From positions 9,858,001 through 9,922,000 of the forward strand of contig OZ017805.1 in the NCBI GenBank assembly GCA_963969395.1: DNA of 64,000 nucleotides, read 5' to 3'. The stretch's first letter is position 1. Each line of letters begins with the position of its first letter. The translations under genes were made by a program, and so were the position numbers. Below the pieces are notes generated by a model. That model worked only from the letters and a program-made list of their open reading frames with translations, was not told the origin of the DNA and made no database searches. Source of the stretch: Pseudoscleropodium purum (lineage: Eukaryota > Streptophyta > Bryopsida > Hypnales > Brachytheciaceae). Below are positions 37,416 through 48,575 of the stretch, in pieces.

Positions 37416-38438
37416 CCGTTCCCGCGATGGGAATTGGGAGTTGTCCATTTTGCAAATTTTGTTGTACCTTTCTTTTCTCCTCATTGTGTGTCTCTCTCCA
37501 GCGCGACAGGATTGTATGATGTGGAGTTAGGATAGTACGAGTTGGTTTGCAAGTGATTTCTCCCCTTGGTGTTTATTTTCCGATCCTAGGTGCATGTGAG
37601 TAGGTACCGAAGAGTTGGGAGTGAACTTAGTTCCTCAGCACGTCTAGAGTTTGAGATTCCGGGTGAAAAAGCCGTTGTTAGGCTAGGCGGGTAGGGAGGG
37701 ATTCCTTAGCTGCGCTAGAACTCCCGGGTGGGAAATCCGGTTGAGTGTCCGATCTCCTGTGAGGTCTCACCACCCGTATGGGTAACGGAAGAACTTTAGT
37801 TGATGTTGGAACGGACGGGTGCACTTGTAACCACCTGTCTTCGCACGGATCGGAAGTAGCATCAAGGTCGTTGTAGTACGAGAGGGTCGAGTGTGGGGTC
37901 TTTGTGTGACCTACAATCCGGATTTCTATCTGGGTTGTTGTGAAGGACCAAACCAGATCCGGATTAGCTTAGGAGTTTAGAAGGTAGGACAGTGGGTCTT
38001 CAGCCACTATAAGTCACGGAAGGAGTGGTGGGCCTACCACTCTCAAATGTAAGCGGCGACCCCTCTGATGGTGAAACAGAGGCAAAACTAAACCGGATAG
38101 GATTACGGGTACAGGATGACCATCCGGACCGGATTGGTCAGGACGGATTTCTAGGATCGGAAGTTGTGAGATCCTGGGATTTGGGTATTTGTACGGACCG
38201 GATAGTTAGTAGGACCGGAAGAAGGAGTAATCTGGTCTATAGTTATCCGGTGTGGTGGTATTTCTGGTTCTAGATCTAGGACCGGAAAGTAAGATTGGCA
38301 TACTGACTGAGCTTAACTGCTTAATAGAGCTAGATACTTCACAGGATCTCGTGGGTTCGATCTTTAGAGTCACTTAGTTATACTCTAGAGCGATTTTTGT
38401 GAGTATAATGGGGAATTGACCTGCCCTGTGCTGCGACA

Positions 38439-39804
38439 CACCCCTTGCACACCATAGAACTCCAATCATGCTTGCAAGAAGAGAGGTTCAGACCCTTCAC
38501 CATGTGTTGGAGGCTCTTCATGCTCTTCACATTCAAGTGCCCAAGCCTCCTATGCCAAAGCTCCACAAGGTCTTCTTGGGCTAATCCTTGGGCAACACAC
38601 GCCAAGGAAGTGCCATTCACCTTGGTGAAATGGAGGTGGTACAAGTTGCCCTCACGAGGGGCTGATGCAATCAAAACGCCACTTGGTGAACGCACCACAC
38701 ACTCTACCATGTTGAAATGCACTTTCAAACCTCCCAGAGACAATTTGCTCACCGAAAGCAAGTTGGCATGCAACTTGGGGACATGGAGCACCTCTTGGAT
38801 TTGGATCCTCTTGGTCTTCCCCTTCACTTGCACCTCCACAAGGATCTCCCCTATGCCAAGGGCCTCCACCATGCCATTGTCTCCCAAATAAATCTTCTTC
38901 CCCGAAATGGGCTGATACGTGTGGAAGGCATCTCGATGGCTGGTCATATGTTGCATGGCCCCCGAGTCCACAATCCAAGTGAACATGGTGGCCTTCTCCC
39001 CTCCTCCATTGGCTGCAAAGGTGAAACCCTCTTCTTTTTCCTCTTTGGAAGTTGGGTGTGCACTCTCCTTGTCTTTGCCTTGGCTGATCTTGCAATGCCT
39101 AGCAATGTGGCCCGGTTTGCCACACTTGAAGCACGTCCTTGTCTCCTTGAACGCCTTGGTGTTGCCACCTTTTCCATGTCTTGAGACAAGCGCTGATCCC
39201 TCCCCTTGGGCCTCATTCTCCTTGCGTTTGGTCACTTCATGCATCAAGTGTGCGGTCACAAACTCCATGGTCAGCTCCTTGGTGGGCCTCGTCTCCAATG
39301 CGGTGATGAGGAACTCATAAGACGATGGCAAGCTTGCCAACAAGGTCATCACCACATCTCCCTCGGTCACGGGCGCCTCCAAACAAGCCAACTCATCCGC
39401 AAGAGCCTTGACCTTGTTGACGTGATCCAACAAATCGTCCTCCTCTTGTATCTTGCTAGTGAAGAACTTGCGGCAAAGAAATAGGAGGTTGGAGAGGCTC
39501 TTGGTCTCATGGATGTTGCAAAGGTGGTCCACGCTTGGGCTGGTCCCTTGCAATGGCGAATGTGTGCAATTTGGTGATCCACAAGGTTGATGGCAATGAG
39601 CGCAAAGGCCTTCTTCTCCTTCCTCTACCATGCCTTTTTGATCTTTGGATCCGCATCTTCACTTGGAGGCTCCTCACTCCCATCCACCACGTCCCACAAG
39701 TCCTTCTCCGCAAGGATCATCTCCATCTTGAACTTCCACATGCCAAAGTTCTCTCCATCAAACTGGTCGATGATGCGCACACCCTCTCCTCCACTGGATG
39801 CCAT
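38439..39804 (-). pseudogene. Copia gag-protease-pre-integrase fragment
   Basis: Start ATG at 39804-39802 (MASSGGEGVRII). Gag motifs: FDGENFGMWKFKMEMIL near the N-terminus, then LADELACLEAPVTEGDVVMTLLASLP. The zinc knuckle CFKCGKPGHIARHC lies near 39120-39085, the protease active site IVDSGAMQHMT near 38960-38930, and the pre-integrase motif LWHRRLGHLNVKSM near 38565-38525. The frame breaks twice: a TAG at about 39627-39625 (probable CAG to TAG in KKAW-stop-RKEKKAFALI) and a one-base shift near 39515. From there to 38439 it is open. The last residues after CKGCV probably read into unit H. This copy is defective. Confidence 0.85.
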
Positions 39805-39842
39805 GGTGACGAAGCTCCCACTATGTTGGATTTCACTGGAAG

Positions 39843-39966
39843 GGTCTTCTTCTGCTGGTGTCGGCTGGTAGCCGATACAAGTGGTCACAGATAAAAAATA
39901 AAAAAAAATGGTCTTCTTCTGCTAGTGTCGGCTGGCAGCCGATACAAGTGGTCACAAAAAAAAAAA
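39843..39966 (-). repeat. 67-bp tandem duplication with hairpin in copia leader
   Basis: GGTCTTCTTCTGCT(G/A)GTGTCGG begins at 39843 and again at 39910. Each unit carries a small stem-loop (TCGGCT, 3-4 nt, AGCCGA) and ends in an A-rich tract. It lies between the copia LTR and gag start. Confidence 0.75.
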
Positions 39967-41217
39967 TTTAAAGTCGGCGCTGAATGCAACGTTCAAATGA
40001 GTGAAAGCAATTCCGATTCTTTACACTTGCACTTTTGTGCACAATACAAAACTACATGGCCTTAAGTACCAAGAAGTCCGCTACAGTAAGAGGCACTTCG
40101 CCCGAGCAGCCCAAGCGTTCTACATTCATGTTAGCTGCCCGCACAGGCATACAAATCCAATCGCAGTCCATAGGCATGGCTCATCACCTGGACATGACCG
40201 TCATCCTCTACCATACCTTGGTCCTGTAATCAATAAACCATTCTCTACCTTCTTGAAACCAAGCCATGGCCAACTCACCCGTCCAAAACAATAAACCTGG
40301 CCAAGGCCTCCCAAACATCTTCTCCACCTCCAATTCAGACCCTAATGAAGCTCCAAACTTCCAATCAGCCCTAAATGGAGGCTACTACTCACAATCAGCA
40401 CCTCAAGGGCAACAATGGCCTCCAACACCCCTAGTTGGATCACCCAAACTCCAAAGTAGCCTACTTGCCTCTCAATGGCTCCACAAGGCTCACAAGGACA
40501 CAACTCAGCCCTCAATGGATGGCAAATTCCACTCCTTTGCCTCACTCACTCATAAGGGCACAAATCAGCCCTCAATGGATTAGCAAACACCTCAAGCAAC
40601 CCAAAGGTGCTTCCAAGCCTCACAAAAGACTCTCACTAGATTGCAATTGCCACAATCACAGTCAACAATGCACCCAAATGCATAATCAACCCTTAATGGG
40701 CTCTCAATGTACTCTTCTAAGCACAAACTCAAACTAGGAGCATGCAACCAGCCCTCACAAGGTGTGATTACTACCATAAGCAATCTCTCACCCCAAATGC
40801 ACTCAAAACCTCACAAACCAAAAAGCCCCAAATAACTCACACCATATGGTTTGTAGGTGAATAAGACACAAAACGCTGATTGCTCCTCCAAGCTCCAAGA
40901 TCGTCTCCAAATGATATGAAATTTTCCCTCAAGCGCAACTCCAAATGCGTGGGCCCATAACCTATTGAGATTACAAAGTTATGTTTTGAGAGAAAGGCTT
41001 TACTTAGATGGTAGAACGATACAAAGCCACATAAGTGGGCTCAACTTAAGCTAGAAGCCTTTCCTAGTTATCCACAAACCATGTGGGATAACTAACTTCA
41101 TTGGGCTGCCTTTGACTACGAGCAATACCCATGGACTCTAACACTAACTAAGTGTCTAAAGCTACTCCTAAGGCTAACTGTGCATGGTCAACGCTAGTAT
41201 GTACAGAATCTCTAACA

Positions 41218-42589
41218 AATTTGACATTCATGTACTGTGATTGAGTTAATCAATTGCATTGCTCAAATTGGCTTCTGTTTGCATATTACTTATCAATTCT
41301 ATATCTGTTGGATTTAAAGATGTGACATTAAGCTATTTTGATATTTATAAATCTGTTTCATGACTTGATTCTATTATTGTATCGTGACTTGATTCTAATA
41401 TTGCATGTAGAATTCACTAAATAGATGTGACTTTAAAGATTCAAAGGTGTGTCTTTGGAGATTCGTAGGTGATCAAAGGTTTTAGAGGTTTTGAAGGTTA
41501 TCTTATTTCAAGGTTTGTCGCATTCTCTTGTTTTCAAAGTTCTTATTGTTTTTGAGATCATACTTTTTCGGTGGTTTTGAAATCCTACTTTAGAGGCTGC
41601 ATGGAGATGGTTCTTGTGGTTCTTTTGATTTTCTTGTTTCTGTGGTTTGCTTTTTGATTTAAGAAAATTCTTCATTTGTTCTCATAGGGTTAGTTATGTT
41701 AGGATCTACTAGGGTTCGTTAAGGTACTCTAGGATTTTTTAGGATTTAGGGTCTATTGTAGCAGGTTTGGGGAGGGTTTCATTAAGTTTGTTTATAGATT
41801 TCTTTACTATTTACAAGTTTCTTTACTATATACAAGTATTGATTTTAGTTAAGCTCTTATCGAAACTTTGCATCAGAATTTTACAATACAATGAAAACCC
41901 TAAAAATTTCTTTTAGTAAATGACTAGATAAGATGAATAGAACTACCAAATTTAAATTTATTTCATCATCAATGTATCCCTAAAACAAATATGAAGAAGG
42001 CTTATAGTTTAACTTGACTCAAGCTAATTTGTAAGACGAAGTCCAAAACTTCATATTGAGGGAGAATATATAATATATCCACAACTAAAAAACAAGCTTA
42101 AAACATAAATACTAAAAATGGTCAATAAAGGAAACCACAAACTTAGCAAAAGCATCCCCGAAGCCTAAAGTAAACCATGTCCAGCACTTTAGCTTGATTT
42201 GAGCTAAACTACTAAGTCCTTTGAGAACAAAAACCTTACTTAGCACTAGAAATACTCTTGAAGATTAGTACAACTTTAAGAAAGTTCAAAAGAGCCAACC
42301 TACAAAAATATTTCACTGTACCTAACAAATTGGCTCGAACCGAGCTAAATCGACATCTTCAATAAGTCTTTATCATTGAAATGTCAACCTACTGATGATT
42401 ACCAAAACCTTATGAGTAGCTTAGAAAGCCAATTTGCATGAATAGTTGATGGCACTTAACAAATTAGCTCAAACTAAGCTAAAATGACAACAACACTCTC
42501 TTTATTATTGGAATGTCAACCTCTTAACGATTTACGCAGCCTTAAGAATAACTCTGAAAAGCCAATTTGCATAAATAGTTGACAACACT
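41218..42589. other. Spacer with the start of a palindrome-bearing array
   Basis: 41218-42000 is AT-rich with T/G-rich runs and no gene. From about 42020 rightwards it contains units with TTAGCTC..GAGCTAA palindromes, described separately. Confidence 0.5.
42188..42589 (+). repeat. About 133-bp tandem array carrying a 20-bp palindrome (left part)
   Basis: The palindrome TTTAGCTTGATTTGAGCTAA and variants sits at 42188, 42330 and 42463, spaced 142 and 133 bp. It is followed in each unit by an ATTGnAATGTCAACCT block and a GAAAGCCAATTTGCAT block. Unit E inserted into this array: the next palindrome resumes at 46192, which is 133 bp on when unit E and its duplication are subtracted. Confidence 0.7.
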
Positions 42590-45500
42590 TGTGGCACCAT
42601 GAAAACTCAAATCGGATAAATTAGTCTAGAATTAAGATTAGATAGACTTGCAAAAATTTTATTTTTTGGTAACCCCTAGAGATTTCTGCTACACTAGGAT
42701 TATAACAAAAATAGTTAGTTTCTGGATTGCTAAAATTGTTAGTAATGTTACGGAAACAAATCCAATATGGATCTAGGATCCAAAAAAGTACTGGATTCCT
42801 AAAACCTATGTTCTAGACTTTTGGTTAAGGAGACCGTCAAGGGAACAGTCTTCTACCCGTTCTCCATCGGGAATTGTTGACTGCGCCTCGGGTACTTAAA
42901 TCCACCGCCACTTCTCTTTCTTTCCCTTGCTTCTTGCTGAATTTTGTGAACATATAGTTGAGAGAAAGAGTGGTGAGATAGCAACTAAGATAGAAAGAGG
43001 ATGGAAGGATTAGTATTGGATTAGTTTATTAGTTGTCAGTGATTCATGGCTGTGGTTGCTGACCCGGTTTCACGAAAGTCTAGAATTGTAGCCTGGATGG
43101 TTTATCTAATAATCCCTTCCGATTCAACTCACTGAGCTCAGTAAGAGGAGGACCTCATGTGTATCAGATGTGTTGAATTGTTAGATAGGTCATGGAGCAT
43201 GAAGAACGAGGAGATGATTCAAGAACTCAATTACGAAGTTTCGATTCAGTACGAGTTAACAGTGAAATGTCGACCCATAGCTTGGACGGAAGACATTTGG
43301 ACGGATGTCTATTCATTTAAAAAAAATGAACTTGGAGTAGCCAGTAGAGCAGATAAGTACGTAGCTGGAAAAATCCAGAGTTAGGCCCACTCAAAGGAGG
43401 GTTTTGCCATTGGTGATTGTAAGAACGAGAGGCATAGACGGGTACTGAATTTCCTAATTCTAATCTTGTATCCAAAAAAGCCTACCCAAGTTACGATCAT
43501 GGTGGCTAACACCATTTTCGGGGCTTCTGAGGACCGGATTGTCCATTGGGAGAGAGTGATTCAAGTAGTAGTGGACAAGCTAGCTAAGCATGTCGGTTGG
43601 GCGAAGCAAAGCTTTATCACGCTGTATTTGTTCCACCTCTATCATCACAAGGAGATGATTGTGTACAACACTGGAGTCGAGATCTTAAAGTACGGCCTAA
43701 TAGATGAGTTGGAGAAGGAAGAAAAGGAATCCGAAGATGAGCAAATGGAAGAGGAAGAAGAAGTAGTGGGCTGGAAATGAAGGAAGTCCACAAATCCGGT
43801 AGCAAGAGGGAAGGCATCAACACCGGAACAAGAGGAACCGATTCTACATCCGGAACATCTCCAAGAGCTGGAATTTTTGGAAGCCAGAATTAAGTAGATG
43901 CAATAGGCCAAATAGATGTATGGCGATCTGGAGGATCACGTGCTCCTTATCGCGAGTGAACTGAAGGTAGAGTCGAACCAAATTTTGGAAGAGACTAAAA
44001 AACGTCTGGATTTGGAAGAGTTTCGATAGAAAAAGGAATAGATCTAGAAGTTGGAAGAAGAAAATGATAGCCTCAAGTCCCAATTGGAATGGACGGAGGG
44101 GGAGCTGAACGTAGTAAGACGAAAAGAGACGGAGGCTTTCCAACTCGTTCACGACCTCAAGGAACTTGTCATGGTTCTAGAGCATATAGTGATCTGAACT
44201 GACTTCTATACTGCCTGGTTGGAGAAAGAAGGATACATGACTGGATTTAGGATGGTAAAGATTCTAGTTGACTTCAAAGCCCAGATAGGGATTGTTTTGA
44301 AGGACATGTATAAGTTGTTGGGATATCTAGATTCCCAATGGGCCATCGACTTAGAATTGTTTTGAAGCATGCGAAAGTTGCTAGGGTACTTGGATCTAGA
44401 ACGGGCTATCGACTTAGGGTTTCTGGAAGTCCCCAAGAGCATATTCCAAGATACTCCGGTTCGACAAACTTCAATTTGGTAGGCTTCTAGTGGTCTAATT
44501 TACCCACAATCAAAGGGACTAAGGTCTATCTTCACTCTAGTTGCAAAACCCTCAGGTAGCCAAGCACGGACTCTATTAGAACCAGTGGTACTTGAGCTAG
44601 AGAAAGGGGCAAGTGAGAAGTTTGTTCCGACAAAGCAAGGGGGTTCTATTTCAATTTTTCTACCACTTGGGAAAGTCATGGCCAAAAAGTTTATGGTACC
44701 TTGATTGACGGTTCGCGGAAAATTTGACGCAAGGATTGGAGTAAAGACAAATACGGCTTGGTCTCATTTACAAGATTTCTCCCATATCTAGTAGTCGATG
44801 CTGAAATGGAATCGTGTTGAGATTGAGTTGAGTGAATCACCGCAGGCGAAGGATCTGGAGATTGAGGAGTCAAAGGAAGAGGTGTTGAAGTCTAGATCTG
44901 AGGAAGAGATGGAATTGGAAGATTTACCTTCCAAGGTTTTACATAAGCCTCAAACTCAGTCATCAATAAAGAGTACACTAGTGAAGGCTTCGGTGAAGAC
45001 TTCGGGCAGTTAAAGCGGGAGTAGCTCAAAGAAGACACAATGGGGTACATAAAGCGTAGGTAGTTAGGTAGGATTTTTATTCCAGAACAAGATTTTGAAG
45101 CATGGGTTTGGGTTCTAGATTGTTTTAGAGGTTCCAAATTTGTAAGGGTAGTTGGGCTATGAATGTTTCGGATATTCTGGGTTGTTCACTGGTTGGTTGT
45201 CGTGATTTCCAGGGTGCCTTTTTGGCTTTTTAGGCATTGATTTTGGATTTGGTTTTTAAAGGCGGGCAAGTTTGTTGCCCTCTCATTCCATCCTAGCAAT
45301 TATTTTGTTGTATTCCATTCTCTTCTTTAATTTAAGTCACTCGCTGATCATTCTAGCTTCAATCGTGTACTTGGATTTAGTTGGTTTGTTACTTGGAGTG
45401 TTGATATGTGAGAAAGACAAGTGAGGAGGAATTCAGATTTCAGATAACTTGAGCAGATTTAGAGAGTACTATTGTAATGATGTGAGATTTGTGACAAAGG

Positions 45501-46180
45501 AGTTGCACATGGTGCCTTTGAACTACCGAAACGGTAATTCGGTTATTAGTAATGAATGGTGTGAGTGCAAATTTGGAATTGGAAACAATTCTGTGTGGAG
45601 ATTAGCAATTGTTAAAGGAAACTCCCACTTATTGGAAGGTTTGCCAACTTTGGGATCCGTCTTACACCTAGAAAGCTTACCTCCTTGTCAATTTCGGGTG
45701 GCTGAGATTTGTCGTTGTAGTAAGGAAGAATGAACGTAGTCGTGAGTGACCTACATTCTAGATTGGCCATCTGGAATGTTGTGAGGCTTTGGATCTACCT
45801 TCTGCGTTACAACACCTTGAGTACTTGGGTGCTTGTTGTTTGTTTGTTTGTTTTTGTCTGTGTAGTGAATAGACTAGAGTGGTGAAGTCCCTATCCCTCC
45901 AAAGATCAATAGCAAATCCTTTGATGGTAAAACAGAGGAATTGAAAACTAGTTTGTCAAGGGACAAAACTAGAAAACCAAGTGATACCGAATCCAAATTG
46001 GAATTTGGATAGTAGTGATTCTAGAAAAGAGAGTGAAAGAGAGTAGTTGGGAGAGGAGAAAACGATCATCTGGATATTGGAGTTTGGGATGGCATCTAGA
46101 ATTCCCTAGGACGATAATTCCTGTCATCTTATCACATTTTCGTGTGTAAAGATACTTACGCCTAGACTGCACGTGCAACA
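42590..46180 (+). mobile_element. Unit E: complete gag-like TG..CA element with TSD
   Basis: This 3591-bp unit begins TGTGGCACCATGAAAACTC and ends CTGCACGTGCAACA. A perfect 5-bp duplication, ACACT, flanks it (42585-42589 and 46181-46185). The host sequence on both sides is the same tandem array, so the empty site can be reconstructed exactly. The full family order is present with no paired LTRs. It contains a short internal duplication near 44290-44410. With B it is the best reference copy for the family ends. Confidence 0.85.
43046..45052 (+). pseudogene. Gag-like gene of unit E, single frame with nonsense codons
   Basis: ATG at 43046 (MAVVADPV). The family frame is kept to TAA at 45050-45052, about 669 codons, closed only by nonsense codons, mainly TAG. 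Conserved parts: LDRSWSMKNEEMIQEL, CRPIAWTEDIWTDVYSFKK, KPTQVTIMVANTIFGA, WERVIQVVVDKLAKHVGWAK, LYLFHLYHHKE, the acidic tract, coiled coil and Ser-rich tail (SGSSSKKTQWG). An in-frame duplication of about 60-70 bp repeats the KLLGYLD segment near 44290-44410. Positions that are stops here are Gln, Arg or Trp in other copies. No enzymatic motif is visible. Confidence 0.7.
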
Positions 46181-46379
46181 ACACTTGTAAATTAGCTCAA
46201 ACCGAGCTAAAACAATATCTTCACTAACTTTCCGTCATTGAAAAGTAGAATGGAAGACTAGATCAAGAATTTCAATAAATACTTCTAAAAATGTAAAGTT
46301 CAATGCTTAGAAGACACTATGGGTCAAGATGAGATGCTAATTGAAGGAGAATACTAGGAGTTCAAAGAGCCTAAGAAGG

Positions 46380-48560
46380 TTGAAGCTTGGAGCCTATATA
46401 TGGTGCCCTTCACAAATTTGATTTGCTTTACATACAAAATCTACAATGTACAAGCTTTCATCAACTTGTCCTTTGAAGAGAAAGTAAAGGACGTTGAGGT
46501 TGATACCCATCCAATGGTGAAAGTAAAGTGCATGATTAAAACCCAAGGAACTAAGAAAGCACAACAATACTACTTTAGTATCTACATCAACATGCTCTTC
46601 ATTTCGTTTATTTTAATCTCATTTATGAGAAGTTTGGAACCAACGCCCTATCGTACAAAAATTCAGGAGCTTAAGGCCAAGGTTGATAGAAAAAAGTATG
46701 TCAATGTAGATAAGACCTTTCTGAATAGGAAGAAGCTAGCAATTAGAATTTGATCCCTCTTTAGTAACATCTATCAACTACATCCAAAATTAGATATGCA
46801 AAGAGCAATAGAAAAGCCTCGATCTATAAGTATTAAAGTACAAATGTGGGTGTAAGTGAAAATTCAAAGAGAAACCACCCACAAGTTTCTATTGGCAATT
46901 GGGGGAAGAAAAAGGTACAAGAGCAAGAGAGGACTTCAACATGAAGAATTGGCAAAAAAATTTAAGGCAATCCCTTCGACAATTACACCTACTAAAAGGT
47001 TGTCCACCAAGTGAGCAGTACTCGAAGGAAGTATTGTTGAGGATATGGAGAACTTTCCACATTCCAAAGCTACAAATAGAAACATAGATTACAAGTCTGT
47101 AAGTGAGGTGTATAGACAATTTCGGGCCACTTGCTAAGATGCCTATGTTTTTAAAGTTGATGAGAAATTCAAGATTGACATCGATAAACTCATCCTTGGC
47201 CCATCCACGTTTAACATTCTATCCAAGGAGAATAGGATCGTAGAAGACTTGGTCGAATATTTGGTCAACATTCTTGACAAGAGTACAAAACAAACATTGT
47301 ATGTAATGACCGTGGGTTTCAAAGAAAAACCATTGAAATGGGAGGAGTTTTAGGACTACAATTTCTACATCATTAACAGCTAATAGAATGTAGAAGCCAA
47401 GAGGTTAATGGTGAAGGATGATAGCGAAATCAATGATGAGATTCAAAAGCATTTCTTAAAGTGGAGTTGCTTCATTGTGTAGTCAAATGATGCTAAAAAA
47501 CTGAGAAATATTTCTGCCTACTACAATCGCATGAATCAATTTGTGGCAATGCAACCATATGGGCGACAAACATCCTTGGAGCCTTGACAATCTACATAGA
47601 AATGGATTCTCCTCAAAATCCAAGTTTGCCAAAATTTGTGGGCATAGTGATAGAGAGAAGATGGACTATCGAGAACATGATAAATAAAACTAAATACCAA
47701 GTATGTATTTTAGCTTGTGTCAAGCTAAAGTGTTGTTGTTTGTTTTTTGTTCAAATGTTTGGAGTTAATTATATGCACTTGAAGCTTGACTAAGCAATTT
47801 AGCTTGATTTGAGCTAATTTGCAATTTCTCATATTAGTAAATTTTTTTTAATTGCAAGAGTTTGAAAAGGCAATGCAAGTGCAATTTTCAATGATTGACA
47901 TCAATAAGGGCTTAAAGATGTCTAAGAAGAAGGACAATGTAGATGAGCTCAAGCTGATCAATGAATTGAAAGTGATCACTACCTTAGAGGAAGTGTACAA
48001 ATCGTGGAGCAACATGATCATAAATGCTAGGCATGGAGAGCTCGTAAAACTAGATATAGAGAAGAAGTTCAACGTGAGGTGGGACTGGAACTATGAAAGT
48101 TGCATACTCATGTGGGAGTTCTTCAAGTTCCTCAAAAATTTGAGCTATGCCAAATTGGGAAAGCTTGCCAAGTATATTTTGAACATAGACAATGGGAAGC
48201 ACAAATACCCCAAGCCCAAAGTATCTATTAAGGTAATAACCAAGGTACTTGACAACTTCTATTCAACAAAGGACTGGCTGAAGCGGCACAAGCACAAGCA
48301 AATTGTTTGTCATGAGCTTTACAAGATTGACCCATCACTCGGACTCATGAATGCATTAAATGAGGTTATTGCTCCCAATTGGTAGAAATTCAAGAAGGAC
48401 CATTGCATTAGAAGGGCGACGATGGACATTCTTCTTGATAGGCCTAGAAAAGTATATTTCTCAAAGGCCAAGAAAAACAGGGCCAAGTTTAAGGTCACTT
48501 GTCGTAGCACAAGGAAGCATAAATTCCGTAGTTAGTGCTAAAATGTGTCAAAAGCACCAC
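46380..48560 (+). pseudogene. Multi-exon coding relic, unrecognised N-terminal part
   Basis: Several long plus-strand stretches read as protein with scattered TAG/TGA codons. 46400-46753 is open for 117 codons, with a hydrophobic stretch about 30 residues long near its centre. 47150-47580 reads with motifs such as LVEYLVNILDKSTKQTLYVM and RLMVKDDSEINDEIQKHFLK. After a probable intron, 47861-48385 reads FEKAMQVQFSMIDINKGLK through SYAKLGKLAKYILNIDNGK. The relic is cut by unit J at about 48575 and seems to resume at 51292. I do not recognise the family. The FCP1-like segment at 53.9 kb may be its 3' end. It could be a host gene relic or the gene of a large transposon. Confidence 0.4.
47701..47860 (+). 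other. Probable intron in the coding relic
   Basis: A GTATGT donor at 47701 follows an open frame ending in TKYQ. An AG acceptor at 47860 after a T-rich tract restores phase 0 into FEKAMQVQF. This 160-bp segment holds two copies of the TTTAGCTT..AAGCTAAA palindrome (47709 and 47798). Confidence 0.45.
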
Positions 48561-48575
48561 TAAGTGACTCATGTA

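Larger units (their letters stand above)
35144..38438 (+). mobile_element. Unit H: GC-rich, nearly intact lineage of the family
   Basis: This is about 3.3 kb of markedly GC-richer DNA with the family layout: promoter, leader, gag-like frame, a GCTTTTAGGGTTTTTACCC block, then a 3' region with the CTCTGATGGTGAAACAGAGG block. The proposed ends are TGTCGCAGC at 35144 and GCTGCGACA ending 38438, a perfect 9-bp inverted repeat. The flanking pentamers (CCTTT, CACCC) do not match, and the right side abuts a truncated copia element, so the target duplication may have been lost in a rearrangement. TCCGG/CCGGA motifs are very dense. The low number of nonsense codons suggests a younger or better preserved copy than A-F. 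Confidence 0.65.
38439..41217 (-). mobile_element. Ty1/copia-type retrotransposon, 5' portion only
   Basis: Read on minus, this contains a probable LTR (41217 to about 39970, starting TGTTAGAGATTCTG), a leader with a duplicated 67-bp hairpin segment, and a gag-pol reading frame to 38439. The copia order of gag, CCHC knuckle, aspartic protease and pre-integrase domain is clear. It stops at the pre-integrase zinc motif, where unit H begins, so integrase, reverse transcriptase, RNase H and the second LTR are missing. The LTR inner end and primer-binding site are uncertain because the usual initiator-Met-tRNA complement is not evident. Confidence 0.75.

Noticed and set aside
38313..38370. tRNA-like segment (GTGGGTTCGATC resembling a B box, with a D-arm-like stretch upstream)
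   Set aside because: The T-stem and acceptor stem do not pair and there is no proper anticodon arm. It lies in the 3' region of unit H. tRNAscan-SE would settle it.
38445..39894. Plus-strand frames of 92-155 codons over the copia gene
   Set aside because: They are antisense shadows of the copia frame, which has clear zinc-knuckle and protease motifs on minus.
40266..40737. Possible gene in the Pro/Ser-rich frames at 40.2-40.7 kb
   Set aside because: These lie in the probable copia LTR, have no domain, and overlap in three frames in repetitive CCTCA/CAAT-rich sequence.
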